In this document: positions 1 to 7,908 of the stretch, piece by piece
Numbering within the stretch: position 1 is the first letter of the stretch
How the letters are laid out: each line of letters starts with the position of its first letter
Virus record (IMG/VR): IMGVR_UViG_3300044627_003686
Location: 1-41,550 of that record
Direction: 5' to 3' (one strand)
DNA from: a virus
DNA: 41,550 bases
Notes under the pieces: model-generated
Told to the model about the DNA's origin: nothing
Databases searched by the model: none
What the model saw: only the letters and a program-made list of their open reading frames with translations
Made by a program: the position numbers and the translations under genes

Positions 1-44
1 GTGGATCAGATCGGAGGCGATCCCCACGGGATCAACGGATCGAA

Positions 45-74
45 GCTGATACAGGTACAGGTGCAGCAGGATCA
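45..74 (-). repeat. Dispersed repeat, copy A
   Basis: Read on the minus strand, this matches the full-length form of the family, including the TGATCCTGCTG left part and the core CCTGTACCTGTATCAGC. It faces copy B. Bases 45-67 and 118-140 are a perfect 23-bp inverted repeat. Confidence 0.85.
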
Positions 75-117
75 TGGTTCCCCTTGCATGAACATGTCTC
101 AGAAGAGGGTCTTTAAT

Positions 118-145
118 GCTGCACCTGTACCTGTATCAGCGACGG
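118..145 (+). repeat. Dispersed repeat, copy B
   Basis: This has the complete core at 124-140, preceded by GCTGCA and followed by GACGG, as in copy F. It is the right arm of the perfect 23-bp inverted repeat with copy A. The 50 bases between the arms would form the loop. Confidence 0.85.
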
Positions 146-244
146 ATCTGGTGGCCGATGAGGATCGCGATGATCGGATAGGATCGGGGACGCGCGGCGC
201 CGATCGTACAGGATCGGATCAGATCGGTGACGCGAGCGCTTCGG

Positions 245-260
245 GTTGCGGATCTGCAAC
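245..260. promoter_or_regulatory. Near-palindromic operator-like site, left
   Basis: GTTGCGGATCTGCAAC has 5-bp palindromic arms, GTTGC and GCAAC, around GGATCT. Its exact reverse complement is found at 311-326, on the other side of the candidate promoter. Two mirror copies around a -10 box look like repressor operators, or like a transcribed stem. The binding protein is unknown. Confidence 0.45.
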
Positions 261-274
261 AAGGAAAAAACGAG

Positions 275-305
275 TTAATAGTGGGGAAGTACAAGAGGTT
301 ATACT
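275..305 (+). promoter_or_regulatory. Candidate sigma70-like promoter
   Basis: TTAATA at 275-280 and TATACT at 300-305 are separated by 19 bases, in a locally AT-rich patch of a GC-rich sequence. The -10 box is a 5/6 match to TATAAT and the -35 is a weaker 4/6 match. The candidate points toward the gene at 532 and lies between two matching palindromic sites, so it may be repressible. Confidence 0.4.
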
Positions 306-310
306 GAGCA

Positions 311-326
311 GTTGCAGATCCGCAAC
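311..326. promoter_or_regulatory. Near-palindromic operator-like site, right
   Basis: GTTGCAGATCCGCAAC is the exact reverse complement of the site at 245-260. It begins 6 bases after the TATACT box, so a protein bound here would overlap the likely transcription start. The two sites could also pair in RNA or cruciform DNA across a 50-base loop. Confidence 0.45.
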
Positions 327-531
327 GTCTCAAGGATCTCTTATAGGGAAACGAGCGGTGATCCCCACCCGCGTGCGCGAGGGCGGGCGTGAGCGGGCAG
401 GCGCGCGCGAGGGCGGGGATGCAAAAACGAAACAGCCGGGCGGCGTGCGTTCACAGGCGCCGCTGCTCACGATTGAGGACAGCGAACCAAACAGGCGACC
501 GTCACAGCGGCGCCTGCGCATGGAGGCTCTG

Positions 532-1578
532 ATGGGACAGGCACCGTTGAACGAGTACAGGATCAGGCACAGCGACCCCAAGGGAAAGTTCGATGATCTC
601 TATGAGATTGAACACCTTAGCGCTCAGATCGGGCTGCAATATGGCCTGAATTTGGAGATGATGCGCCGCACACCGTTTGGCAACCCGCGCAAGATCGCGC
701 TCATGGCCCGCGTCACGCAGATCGGCGGCAAGCGGGCGACGCTGGAGTTTCTGGAGTGGGCGATGCACAAGGCGCTCGAAGAGCCGGAATGGCTTGAGGA
801 TATTTGCTGGAATCAAGCAGACATGTACTTGATCCAGTCCAAGGCGGCGCTGCGCCAATACCTCACCATGAAAGAGGCCGCCGAGCGCGCCGCCCTCATC
901 GCCTCGCGCGCCGCTGCGGCTCAAGCTGCTCCCCTGCCCGAGAATGAGGGAGCCCCCCGCGCTCCGCGTGTCGCCCGCCCTGCCGAGCAGCACACCGCCA
1001 CGATGCCGCAGCCCGTTCGCAAGGGGAGCATCGAGTCATACCGGGGCGGCATCACCGCGCCTGTGCCGATCGAGCTGCTGAGGCTCGACGATGAGGAGTT
1101 CATCGAGTTCTTCAAGCGCCCCGAGTTCCTGCGCCTCCCCCACGACCCACATCAAGGCAACATGCTCTTCGGCTGGCTGGTGCGCCCGCCCGCCGAGCAG
1201 GCGATGGGCTTCCAACAGTGGGTCTACTACATGGTCGATATGCGGCGGCGCTACACCGGGCTGATCGCGTTTGACCACGCGCAACATCGTGCGTCACGCT
1301 GCGGCTGTGATGCCTGCTATCACTACCGCGCCCACGCCGACTCGATCGATCGGCTGCTCGCGCAGCCTGTGGTGTGGCGCCAGCGAGAGGCGATTGTGAA
1401 GACGGGGCTTGACGACGACTTTCTTGAGCCAGAAGATTACATCGCAAGCGGCCTCGACCCGGAGACGCGGCATTATACGCTCGAAGACAGGCGCCGCATG
1501 GATGAAGCGGCAGCCGCGTGGAAAGAGCGTGGTGCTGTGCTCTGGGAGGAGGCGAGGCTGAACCGTCCCCCCATCTGA
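532..1578 (+). CDS. Protein of unknown function
   Basis: This gene encodes about 348 residues, and I do not recognise the family. The ATG at 532 was chosen because GGAGG lies about 6 bases upstream. The frame is open back to base 1, but that upstream part is low in complexity, arginine-rich and crosses the repeats. The N-terminal third looks like a folded helical domain. It is followed by an Ala/Pro-rich linker and then a second conserved-looking part with a cysteine cluster, CGCDAC, that may bind metal. The C-terminal end is acidic. It opens a run of small phage genes ahead of the replication module, so an early or DNA-metabolism role is possible but unproven. Confidence 0.6.
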   Translation: MGQAPLNEYRIRHSDPKGKFDDLYEIEHLSAQIGLQYGLNLEMMRRTPFGNPRKIALMARVTQIGGKRATLEFLEWAMHKALEEPEWLEDICWNQADMYLIQSKAALRQYLTMKEAAERAALIASRAAAAQAAPLPENEGAPRAPRVARPAEQHTATMPQPVRKGSIESYRGGITAPVPIELLRLDDEEFIEFFKRPEFLRLPHDPHQGNMLFGWLVRPPAEQAMGFQQWVYYMVDMRRRYTGLIAFDHAQHRASRCGCDACYHYRAHADSIDRLLAQPVVWRQREAIVKTGLDDDFLEPEDYIASGLDPETRHYTLEDRRRMDEAAAAWKERGAVLWEEARLNRPPI

Positions 1579-1599
1579 CATCACCGCCGAGCCCGCCCC

Positions 1600-1962
1600 A
1601 TGACCAGCGCTTTTGCGCCCGAAGCATCGCCCACCTCCCCCGCCACCCCGCTTGAGCGCATCAGCGAGCGGGGGATCACCCCCTCGGAGCGCGTGCGTCG
1701 CGCGCAAGAGGCCGCGCAGGACTCGCTGATCGTCGGGCTTGGCCCCACCACCGTCCCCGGCTGGACGGTGAAGTGTGGCATTAGACAGGAGCTAGTGAAT
1801 ACGATAAGATGTGATGGTTGCTGCGCGTCGGATCAGTGGTCCACTGTGGCGCGCGAGCAGGTGAGGAGCCGCTGTCCTGTATGGCAGCGCTGGCGCCAAG
1901 CCAAGAGCGAGAACAAGGGCGTGCATCAGCCGCCTATCCCCCAGACACCACAGGAGCCTTAG
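1600..1962 (+). CDS. Small protein of unknown function with a cysteine cluster
   Basis: This encodes about 120 residues, starting at an ATG 21 bases after the preceding stop. The N-terminal half is rich in Pro, Ser, Thr and Ala. The second half carries a CDGCC cluster followed by another Cys, a possible metal site. The stop TAG directly abuts the ATG of the next gene at 1963, which supports translation. No clear Shine-Dalgarno site precedes the start. Reality of the gene is likely; its function is unknown. Confidence 0.5.
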   Translation: MTSAFAPEASPTSPATPLERISERGITPSERVRRAQEAAQDSLIVGLGPTTVPGWTVKCGIRQELVNTIRCDGCCASDQWSTVAREQVRSRCPVWQRWRQAKSENKGVHQPPIPQTPQEP

Positions 1963-2166
1963 ATGCCTACCCCCGATCACACGAGCAAGATGCTCACCGA
2001 GGACATGCCCGCCCCCCGCACCTCGCAGTCGCAGTTTGAGAGCCTGCGCGGCGGCGGCGCGAAGCCCCAGATGCTCACCGAGGAGGAGGAGCGCGAGGAG
2101 GAGCTTCGCAAGGAGCGCGAGGCGCAGGCGGCGCGGGGCGAGAAGCCGCGCGGCAACCGTCGCTGA
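1963..2166 (+). CDS. Small highly charged protein of unknown function
   Basis: This encodes 67 residues. The middle is a charged helix made almost only of Glu, Arg and Lys, and the tail is basic (Gly/Arg/Asn). The ATG directly follows the upstream TAG. AGGAG lies 6 bases before the ATG, a strong ribosome site. A repeated KMLTEDM/QMLTEEE-like motif occurs twice. Composition suggests a coiled or disordered accessory protein. I cannot assign a role. Confidence 0.55.
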   Translation: MPTPDHTSKMLTEDMPAPRTSQSQFESLRGGGAKPQMLTEEEEREEELRKEREAQAARGEKPRGNRR

Positions 2167-2175
2167 TCGCGCGCG

Positions 2176-2817
2176 GTGTTCAACACCCGTTCGCTCGGAT
2201 GCAAGGCGTGCAGCCTCGGAGAGAAAACCGAGCTGCGCGCCTTGTCCGTTGGTGAGCCGACCGCCGACATCATGCTCGTCGGCTGTGATCTGCGCTCAAC
2301 CCACCCCTTCTCTCCCGGCCTCGGCGGCCACGCCGCGCGCTACGGCGCGACCTCGGGCATCATCCCCGCAGGTGGCCCCTTCATCGAACGCTGGTGTGAG
2401 TCGCGCGACGTGGCGCCGGAGCGGCTGTTCTCCACCTACGCTGTGCGCTGCCTCGTCCACGCGATCGATGAGCGCCAGCCCGAGCCCATCCACAAACTCG
2501 AAGGCATCCTCCCCTGCCTGCAACACCACCTCTCCTTCGAGATCGAGCGGATGCAGCCGCAGGTGATCGTCTGCTTTGGCCCGATCGCCAAGGCGGCGAT
2601 CATGCTTTACTGGAGCTTCCCAGCCCGCTACACCGTGAAGGTAAGAAGCGGCGGCCACAACGCGCTCAAGGTTTCGCCGCCTGAGTGCTGGTGGCACGAC
2701 GCGACCTACATCTTCGACGCCCCACCCGTCAGCGCCCGCGCGTTGCTCGACGAGTCGCGGGTGTTCGCTCTGCTTGATGAGGCCATGCACCATGTCAGAC
2801 CACGACCCGAGCGCTGA
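2176..2817 (+). CDS. Uracil-DNA-glycosylase-superfamily (family 4/5-like) protein, probably degenerate
   Basis: This encodes 213 residues from a GTG start. The frame resembles iron-sulfur uracil-DNA glycosylases: CKAC at residues 9-12, then TADIMLVG, PFIERW, an RC near residue 92, LPC near 114, and QPQVIVCFGPIAKAAI. The four cysteines are placed as expected for the 4Fe-4S cluster. The first catalytic motif, usually GEAPG, is replaced by GCDLR, and the HPS motif near the C terminus is not visible. The protein may therefore bind DNA or uracil without cutting the glycosidic bond. It overlaps the next gene by 26 bases. The fold is fairly likely; activity is doubtful. Confidence 0.6.
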   Translation: MFNTRSLGCKACSLGEKTELRALSVGEPTADIMLVGCDLRSTHPFSPGLGGHAARYGATSGIIPAGGPFIERWCESRDVAPERLFSTYAVRCLVHAIDERQPEPIHKLEGILPCLQHHLSFEIERMQPQVIVCFGPIAKAAIMLYWSFPARYTVKVRSGGHNALKVSPPECWWHDATYIFDAPPVSARALLDESRVFALLDEAMHHVRPRPER

Positions 2818-3112
2818 ATCCGCCCCGATCGACCCCTCCGCTCCGCCCATGCCCCGGCCTGTCTCCCGCGCCCAGCTCCTCGACCACTGGATCGAGCCGC
2901 TGCCCGTGGAGATCCCGCCCATGAGCCGCTGGCACCGCTTCATGTTCGAGCTGTGGCTGGCGATCGCGGAGTGGCTGCTGCTGCTCGCGCTGCGCCGCCA
3001 GAGCGTCTTCTTGGAGAGCTGCGGCAAGCGGTGTCTGCGCCGCGCCTTCAAACATCAGCGCGGGCTGCTGCCGATCGCCCGCTCCGATGCCTTCTATAAG
3101 TTCGATCAGTAG
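2792..3112 (+). CDS. Small protein with one possible membrane helix
   Basis: This encodes about 106 residues. The ATG at 2792 is preceded by GAGG, and the gene overlaps the end of the UDG-like gene. After a Pro-rich N terminus, residues of about 50-72 form a hydrophobic Trp/Leu-rich helix (ELWLAIAEWLLLLALRR) that could be a single membrane span or an amphipathic helix. The C-terminal part is basic with two Cys. No family is recognised. Confidence 0.5.
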   Translation: MSDHDPSAESAPIDPSAPPMPRPVSRAQLLDHWIEPLPVEIPPMSRWHRFMFELWLAIAEWLLLLALRRQSVFLESCGKRCLRRAFKHQRGLLPIARSDAFYKFDQ

Positions 3113-3174
3113 CGCCTTGCCGCCGCTGTCCCCCGCTCTGCCGCTCGTCATCACCTGCCTCGCCGGAGGGCATC

Positions 3175-5040
3175 TTGTCCGATCGTGATCCTGCACAAAA
3201 GAAAGACCTGCACCTGTCCCTGTATCAGCAAGGCTTGAGCAGCACGCAGCGGGCCGTGGTGGAACATCCGCTTGAGGGTCCGGGCCAGCTCGTGATCGCT
3301 GGCGCTGGGTCTGGCAAGACGCGCACGGTGATGGCGCGCATCGAGCGGCTGATCAACGAGGGGGTGGACCCCAAGAGCATCCTCGCGCTCACCTTCTCGC
3401 GCCGCGCTGCTCAAGAGCTGCAACATCGTGCATACGGCCAGCTCAAAGAGGTCCAGTGGACGACGCTTCATTCATGGGGCAACCATATGCTTGAGGCGTC
3501 CAGCGGGAAGCGCATGACGGTGCTCTCCTCGTTTCGAGCTTGGCGCGCGTTCAAGGATCTGTCCTTCAACAACAACACCGGCTTCTCCTCCGGCCAGCTT
3601 TGGAAGGTGTGGCAGGCGCTCCAGAAGCTCAAGGCGCATCCTGTGCCGCCGTCAAATTGGCATGTCTGGTTTCAAACGCAGCGGGTGGAGCGCGCGCAGG
3701 TCGCCGCCGATCTCGCTGTGCTGTACGAGCGCCACAAGCGGGCGAGCGACCTCATCGACTATGACGACATGCTGTATGGTGCATGGCAGCTCTTGAGCAT
3801 CGCCTCTGAGCGCGAGCGTTTTTTGTCCTCCCTGCGCTACGTCTTCATCGACGAGGTGCAAGACCTTAACCCGATCCAGATCACCCTCTGCGACCTGCTC
3901 TCCTCTCAAGCGCAGATGTGCGCCGTGGGCGATCTGGCGCAGTCGATCTACTCGTTTCGGCACGCGGAGCCCGCAGCGGTGCTCCTCTACGCGCGCCGCC
4001 ACAGCCTCCAGCGCCGCCTGCTGCCCGAGAATTTCCGCTGTGGTCGCGCTATCACGCAGGCGGCCAACAGCCTGATCGATGCCATGAGTCGCGTCGTCCC
4101 GGTGTTCGCGGCGGTCCCTGTATCCAAGGCGCAGGGCCAGATCAGCGCCGAGGTCGTGGAGAGCCATGAGCGCGAGGCCGCGCGGCTGGTGGAGCTTGTC
4201 AGCGAGCGGCTGCTGCTCGGCCACAGGGCAGATCAGAACGCTGTGCTGTGCCGGACGCGCGCGCAGATGGCGCGCGTGGAGCACGCCCTGTCCGCCGCCA
4301 AGATCCAATACACCACGCTTGGCGCCGGGTTCTTCGACTCGCATGAGGTCCAGCAGTCGCTCGCCATGCTCAAGCTCGCGAACAAGCCCGAGCACATGAT
4401 CACCGTCGAAGACCTTGAGGCGTTTTCGACCATCCCGCCCTGCGGTCTGCCGACAAACTGGAAGACGCTCGTGGGGGATGGTGTGGGCGCCATCGGGCGC
4501 ATCGATCTGATCGCGCGGGCTCGGCGCATCACTGGCTGGCAAGGGCTCCAAGAGCTTGCGAGCCGCTGGCGCGCGGTGTCACGCCAGTCCAAGGGCGGCG
4601 CCGACGCTGCGCGCGGGCTCCAGAGCATTTATGCGCTTGCAGACCCCCGCCATTCGTGGCAGACTTTCTATCAATGGGGTTCGTTCACAGACGTGAGCGA
4701 GCCCGACGATAAGCGCTCCGACAACTTGGATGCGCTGCACGATCTGGCGATAGGCCGCACCGTCACGGATCTCCTCGACTCCCTCCCTCGCTCATCGTCG
4801 GGCGGCGTGGTCGTCGGCACCGTGCATCGGGCCAAGGGGCTCGAATACGATGCGGTGTACCTGCCGGGATGGTCCCAAAAGCTGTTCCCTCACGAGCGCT
4901 GCCCGCTCGAAGAGGAGCGGCGGCTTGCTTATGTCGCGATCACTCGCGCCCGTGAGCTTGTCTGGATCGGCGTGCCGCAGCATCGCAAGAAGGGCCGCGC
5001 TCTCGACCCCTCTCAATTCATCAAGGAGCTTGGGCTTTGA
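3175..5040 (+). CDS. UvrD/Rep-like superfamily 1A DNA helicase
   Basis: This encodes 621 residues. It is a 3'-5' DNA helicase of the UvrD/Rep type, acting in phage DNA replication or repair. All motifs are present in order: Walker A AGAGSGKT (42-49), motif Ia LTFSRRAAQEL, motif II FIDEVQD (224-230), motif III VGDLAQSIYSFR, motif IV LPENFRCGR, motif V GTVHRAKGLEYDAVYLPG and motif VI RRLAYVAITRARE. The length is slightly below the cellular enzymes. The TTG start is chosen because GGAGGG lies about 4 bases upstream. The N-terminal codons run through a copy of the dispersed repeat. Its stop overlaps the TTG start of the next helicase. Confidence 0.92.
   Translation: MSDRDPAQKKDLHLSLYQQGLSSTQRAVVEHPLEGPGQLVIAGAGSGKTRTVMARIERLINEGVDPKSILALTFSRRAAQELQHRAYGQLKEVQWTTLHSWGNHMLEASSGKRMTVLSSFRAWRAFKDLSFNNNTGFSSGQLWKVWQALQKLKAHPVPPSNWHVWFQTQRVERAQVAADLAVLYERHKRASDLIDYDDMLYGAWQLLSIASERERFLSSLRYVFIDEVQDLNPIQITLCDLLSSQAQMCAVGDLAQSIYSFRHAEPAAVLLYARRHSLQRRLLPENFRCGRAITQAANSLIDAMSRVVPVFAAVPVSKAQGQISAEVVESHEREAARLVELVSERLLLGHRADQNAVLCRTRAQMARVEHALSAAKIQYTTLGAGFFDSHEVQQSLAMLKLANKPEHMITVEDLEAFSTIPPCGLPTNWKTLVGDGVGAIGRIDLIARARRITGWQGLQELASRWRAVSRQSKGGADAARGLQSIYALADPRHSWQTFYQWGSFTDVSEPDDKRSDNLDALHDLAIGRTVTDLLDSLPRSSSGGVVVGTVHRAKGLEYDAVYLPGWSQKLFPHERCPLEEERRLAYVAITRARELVWIGVPQHRKKGRALDPSQFIKELGL
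3207..3229 (+). repeat. Dispersed repeat, copy C (inside helicase gene start)
   Basis: The core has one mismatch (CCTGTCCCTGTATCAGC). It lies within the first 20 codons of the UvrD-like gene, in a frame different from the AAPVPVSA frame seen elsewhere. A separate TGATCCTGCAC, resembling the left part of the full repeat, lies just upstream at 3186-3196. Confidence 0.75.
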
Positions 5041-7898
5041 ACCTGCTCGCGACCATCGCATCCATGATCTCGCTCCCGCTCGCCACACCGATCGTCTTCG
5101 GCCCCGAGGCGCACAAGCGCTTCGGGGCGACGCTGCGCCTTGAGGACCGCGAGATGCCGCGAACACCGTGGCATTATCGCCTGACGGCGCCCGTCTGGGT
5201 CATCGCGCCGCGTCAGGAGCAGATCGAAGAGGCGGATCTCCCGGTGATGGGCGCCAAGTTTGGCCGCTTCGGCAACCGCTCCATCTGCGATCGCGTCTGG
5301 ATCGAGATCGAGCACGCGACCCGCTTTGCCGACCACTACACCCTCGCGCTGCTGCCCGCGTCCTACTTTGACCCCAACCACGAGGACGATCGGCGTAACC
5401 GCATCCTGCGCGTGACACATGCCGAGGTGCTGCGCATGTGGATCGATGGCGCGCTGCTGGGCGAGCCCGAGCCCTCTTGCCTCATCATCTGGCGCCGCAC
5501 GGTGAACAAGATGCCCGGCGCGCTCATCTGGCGCGTCCGCAAAGAGGAGGACTTTGAGCGCGCGCACACCACGATGCGCACGCATGGTTGGCAGCCCTAC
5601 CTGATGAAGCTGCATGAAGCGCTCAAGGAGAAGCCGATCGTGCTGCCGACCGCGCTGGAGCCGCAGAAAGGCCGCCCGGTCGTCACGATCCCGCTGACGC
5701 GCCGCGACACGCACACCGCGAGCCTCGCAGAGCGCCCGCTGCTGCGCGCCTGCGTCCACGGCGGGGGGCAGAGCGTGATCTTCAAGCCCATGAACACCGC
5801 CGCGCGCACCCTCATCGAGAGCCTGCGCGGCGCCGCCAAGATCCCGATCATCCACTCCGAGACAGAGCCCAAAGTGATCGGCTACACGCAGACCGATCGG
5901 CTGCTGCTGCGCTTGAACATGCTCGCGCGGTATCCGCAGCTCCTCGACCGCAAGATCGACCACCTGCGCGCACAGGGCGCAGACGTGGAGGAGGCGCACG
6001 ATCTGCGCCCTTGGCTTGAGAAGCGCTTGCGTCAGCATCAGCGCCTCAACACCGTCCCCTTTGAGCAGACGGTCAGGCTGGAGGATGGGGGCTGGGATAC
6101 GCTGTATGAGGCGACGGGCGTTCGATCTGTACACCAGCACAATTACAACGATTTTGTGAAGCGAGCGACCGCGCTTCCTTGGAAGAAGTGGGGCTTCCAT
6201 AACGATGATCTGGCGCGGATGATGATCAAGGGCTCGGCGCTGTATGTGGCGGATCAGGGCACGGGCAAGACCCGCTTCACGCTCTCGCTGGTGCGCCTGC
6301 GCTCCGCCAAGCTCAACCTGATCGTGCTTGAGGCGCGGCTGGTGCAGGAGTTCTTGAACGAGGTGAAGGCGATCGGGTTCCCGCGCTCCGAGGTCCACGT
6401 CATAGAAGATGCGGAGGATGCGCGCCCTGAGAAGCTAAAGCGGATCAACCTCGTGGCCTACTCGCGGCTCGGGCGCGGCGTCGTCTCTGATTTCCCGCCC
6501 ACCAAGCGCCGCAACGCAAACCAGCGCCTCCCGCTGCGTGGGGCGTCACCGTCTGAGGGTCGCCGCCGCGCGCTCCCCGCCGACGCTGTGAAGGCTGGCG
6601 AGCAGAAGGGCAACGATGAGCCTTACAAGCGGACGCTCGCCCACGTCCTGCGCCAGACGCGGTTTAACACCCTCTTCTGCGACGAGGGCCACAAGCTCGC
6701 CAACAGCGGCGCCCAGCAGACGCAGGCGGTGGCGCTGCTGCGCGCCAAGCATGTGATCGTCATGTCGGGCACGCCGATCAAAAACTACCCTGACGGCGCG
6801 CTGGCGCTGTGGCTGCGCACCGCTGGCGAGCGCACGACGCTCTGTCCCTACTCGGACAACACGCCCATCCTGCTCGACCATGAGCACCGGGCGATGAGCG
6901 GGCGCAAGCGGTACATGGACCTGTTCGTCTCATACAAGACGGTGACGAGCCAGTTTACAGGCAAGAAGTCGCGGCGCAAGGTGCCGCTCATCCCTGACGA
7001 GTCGCTGGACCTGTGGCGCGACCAGCTCTCATACATCATGTGCCGCCGCTCCATGCACGAGCCCGAGGTGGCGAGCGAGATCCCGCTGCCAAAGAGCGAC
7101 ATCGATCACATCCTCGAAGACATGCACGATCACCATGTCAACTTCTATCACTGGTGGCTTGATCAGTTCTTCGAGTGGCTGCAAAACCAGATGCAGCTTG
7201 AGGCGGCTGGCCGCTCAGGTGGCGGCGCAGGTGCTATCTTCGCCCAGCTTGGAAAGCTCGATTTTGCGACCGGGTTTCCGCAGGCTCCACAGCTCCAGAT
7301 CCAAGGGGCGCCCGAGTGGGGTGACACGCTCACCACCAAACAGATCACGCTGCTCGACCGCCTGACGGTCACAGCGCCGCAAGGCTACAAGTCGATCGTG
7401 TTCGGGATGCACCCCGACTTTCTGGAGCTGATGCGCGAGGAGCTTGAGGACAGGTCGATCAAGACCGCGATGGTGCATGGCGCCATCACGATGACCAAGC
7501 GCAACGACGACATCAAGCGCTATCGAACCGATGATAACGTGAACGTCCTGCTGGCGAGCTTCGACGCGGCGAACACGGGGTACAACATCCCCGAGGCCGA
7601 CGTGGTGTACTGCTACGACTGGCCGTGGCAGCCGTCCACGATGGATCAGGCCGAGAAGCGCATGATCCGCCCCGGCTGGCTGACCGAGGAGCGCAAGGCA
7701 TCAGGCGCCCAGCCGATGATCAGGCGCATGGTGCAGACGGGTGGCCTCGACGAGTACAAGCGCCAGCTTGTATATCTCAAGGCGCAGGGCGCGGATCAGG
7801 CGATCAACCGCCAACAGGCCGAGTTTGACGCAGAGAGCTGGCTCGGATACCGCGACTTTTCCATCAAGATGCTGCGCGATCGCGGCTACAAGATTTAA
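5037..7898 (+). CDS. Superfamily 2 (SNF2/UvrW-like) DNA helicase or translocase
   Basis: This encodes 953 residues. The first 380 or so are of unknown function, and an SF2 ATPase core follows. Walker A is DQGTGKT (406-412), motif II is DEGH (549-552), and motif III is SGTP (577-580). The second RecA lobe, about 745-870, shows SIVFGMHPDF, AMVHG and the arginine-finger region QAEKRMIRPG. The order fits an SNF2-type remodeller or branch-migration helicase such as the T4 UvrW class. The TTG start has AAGGAG 8 bases upstream and overlaps the previous stop by 4 bases, so the two helicases are probably co-translated. A later ATG at 5064 is possible but lacks a ribosome site. Confidence 0.85.
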   Translation: MNLLATIASMISLPLATPIVFGPEAHKRFGATLRLEDREMPRTPWHYRLTAPVWVIAPRQEQIEEADLPVMGAKFGRFGNRSICDRVWIEIEHATRFADHYTLALLPASYFDPNHEDDRRNRILRVTHAEVLRMWIDGALLGEPEPSCLIIWRRTVNKMPGALIWRVRKEEDFERAHTTMRTHGWQPYLMKLHEALKEKPIVLPTALEPQKGRPVVTIPLTRRDTHTASLAERPLLRACVHGGGQSVIFKPMNTAARTLIESLRGAAKIPIIHSETEPKVIGYTQTDRLLLRLNMLARYPQLLDRKIDHLRAQGADVEEAHDLRPWLEKRLRQHQRLNTVPFEQTVRLEDGGWDTLYEATGVRSVHQHNYNDFVKRATALPWKKWGFHNDDLARMMIKGSALYVADQGTGKTRFTLSLVRLRSAKLNLIVLEARLVQEFLNEVKAIGFPRSEVHVIEDAEDARPEKLKRINLVAYSRLGRGVVSDFPPTKRRNANQRLPLRGASPSEGRRRALPADAVKAGEQKGNDEPYKRTLAHVLRQTRFNTLFCDEGHKLANSGAQQTQAVALLRAKHVIVMSGTPIKNYPDGALALWLRTAGERTTLCPYSDNTPILLDHEHRAMSGRKRYMDLFVSYKTVTSQFTGKKSRRKVPLIPDESLDLWRDQLSYIMCRRSMHEPEVASEIPLPKSDIDHILEDMHDHHVNFYHWWLDQFFEWLQNQMQLEAAGRSGGGAGAIFAQLGKLDFATGFPQAPQLQIQGAPEWGDTLTTKQITLLDRLTVTAPQGYKSIVFGMHPDFLELMREELEDRSIKTAMVHGAITMTKRNDDIKRYRTDDNVNVLLASFDAANTGYNIPEADVVYCYDWPWQPSTMDQAEKRMIRPGWLTEERKASGAQPMIRRMVQTGGLDEYKRQLVYLKAQGADQAINRQQAEFDAESWLGYRDFSIKMLRDRGYKI

Positions 7899-7908
7899 GG
7901 ATCACACC

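Larger units (their letters stand above)
1..531. promoter_or_regulatory. Complex non-coding or regulatory region at the window start
   Basis: No confident gene is seen here, although the frame of the next gene stays open back to base 1. The region holds two facing copies of the dispersed repeat (45-74 and 118-145). It also holds about 14 GATC sites in the first 225 bases and a pair of GTTGC-N6-GCAAC sites (245-260 and 311-326) around a TATACT box. A direct repeat, GCGCGAGGGCGGG, occurs near 375 and again near 405. This mix suits a control region or replication origin, but that is inference. Translation from an upstream start in the open frame cannot be excluded. Confidence 0.5.

Noticed and set aside
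1-531. N-terminal extension of the first gene to the window start
   Set aside because: The frame is open, but it runs through repeats, operator-like sites and a promoter-like pair. A good ribosome site supports the start at 532. Not excluded, only less likely.
4111-4130. Partial match to the dispersed repeat in the UvrD-like gene (CCTGTATC then differs)
   Set aside because: Only about 8 bases of the core match, and it is within a coding region where this could arise by chance. It was not counted as a copy.
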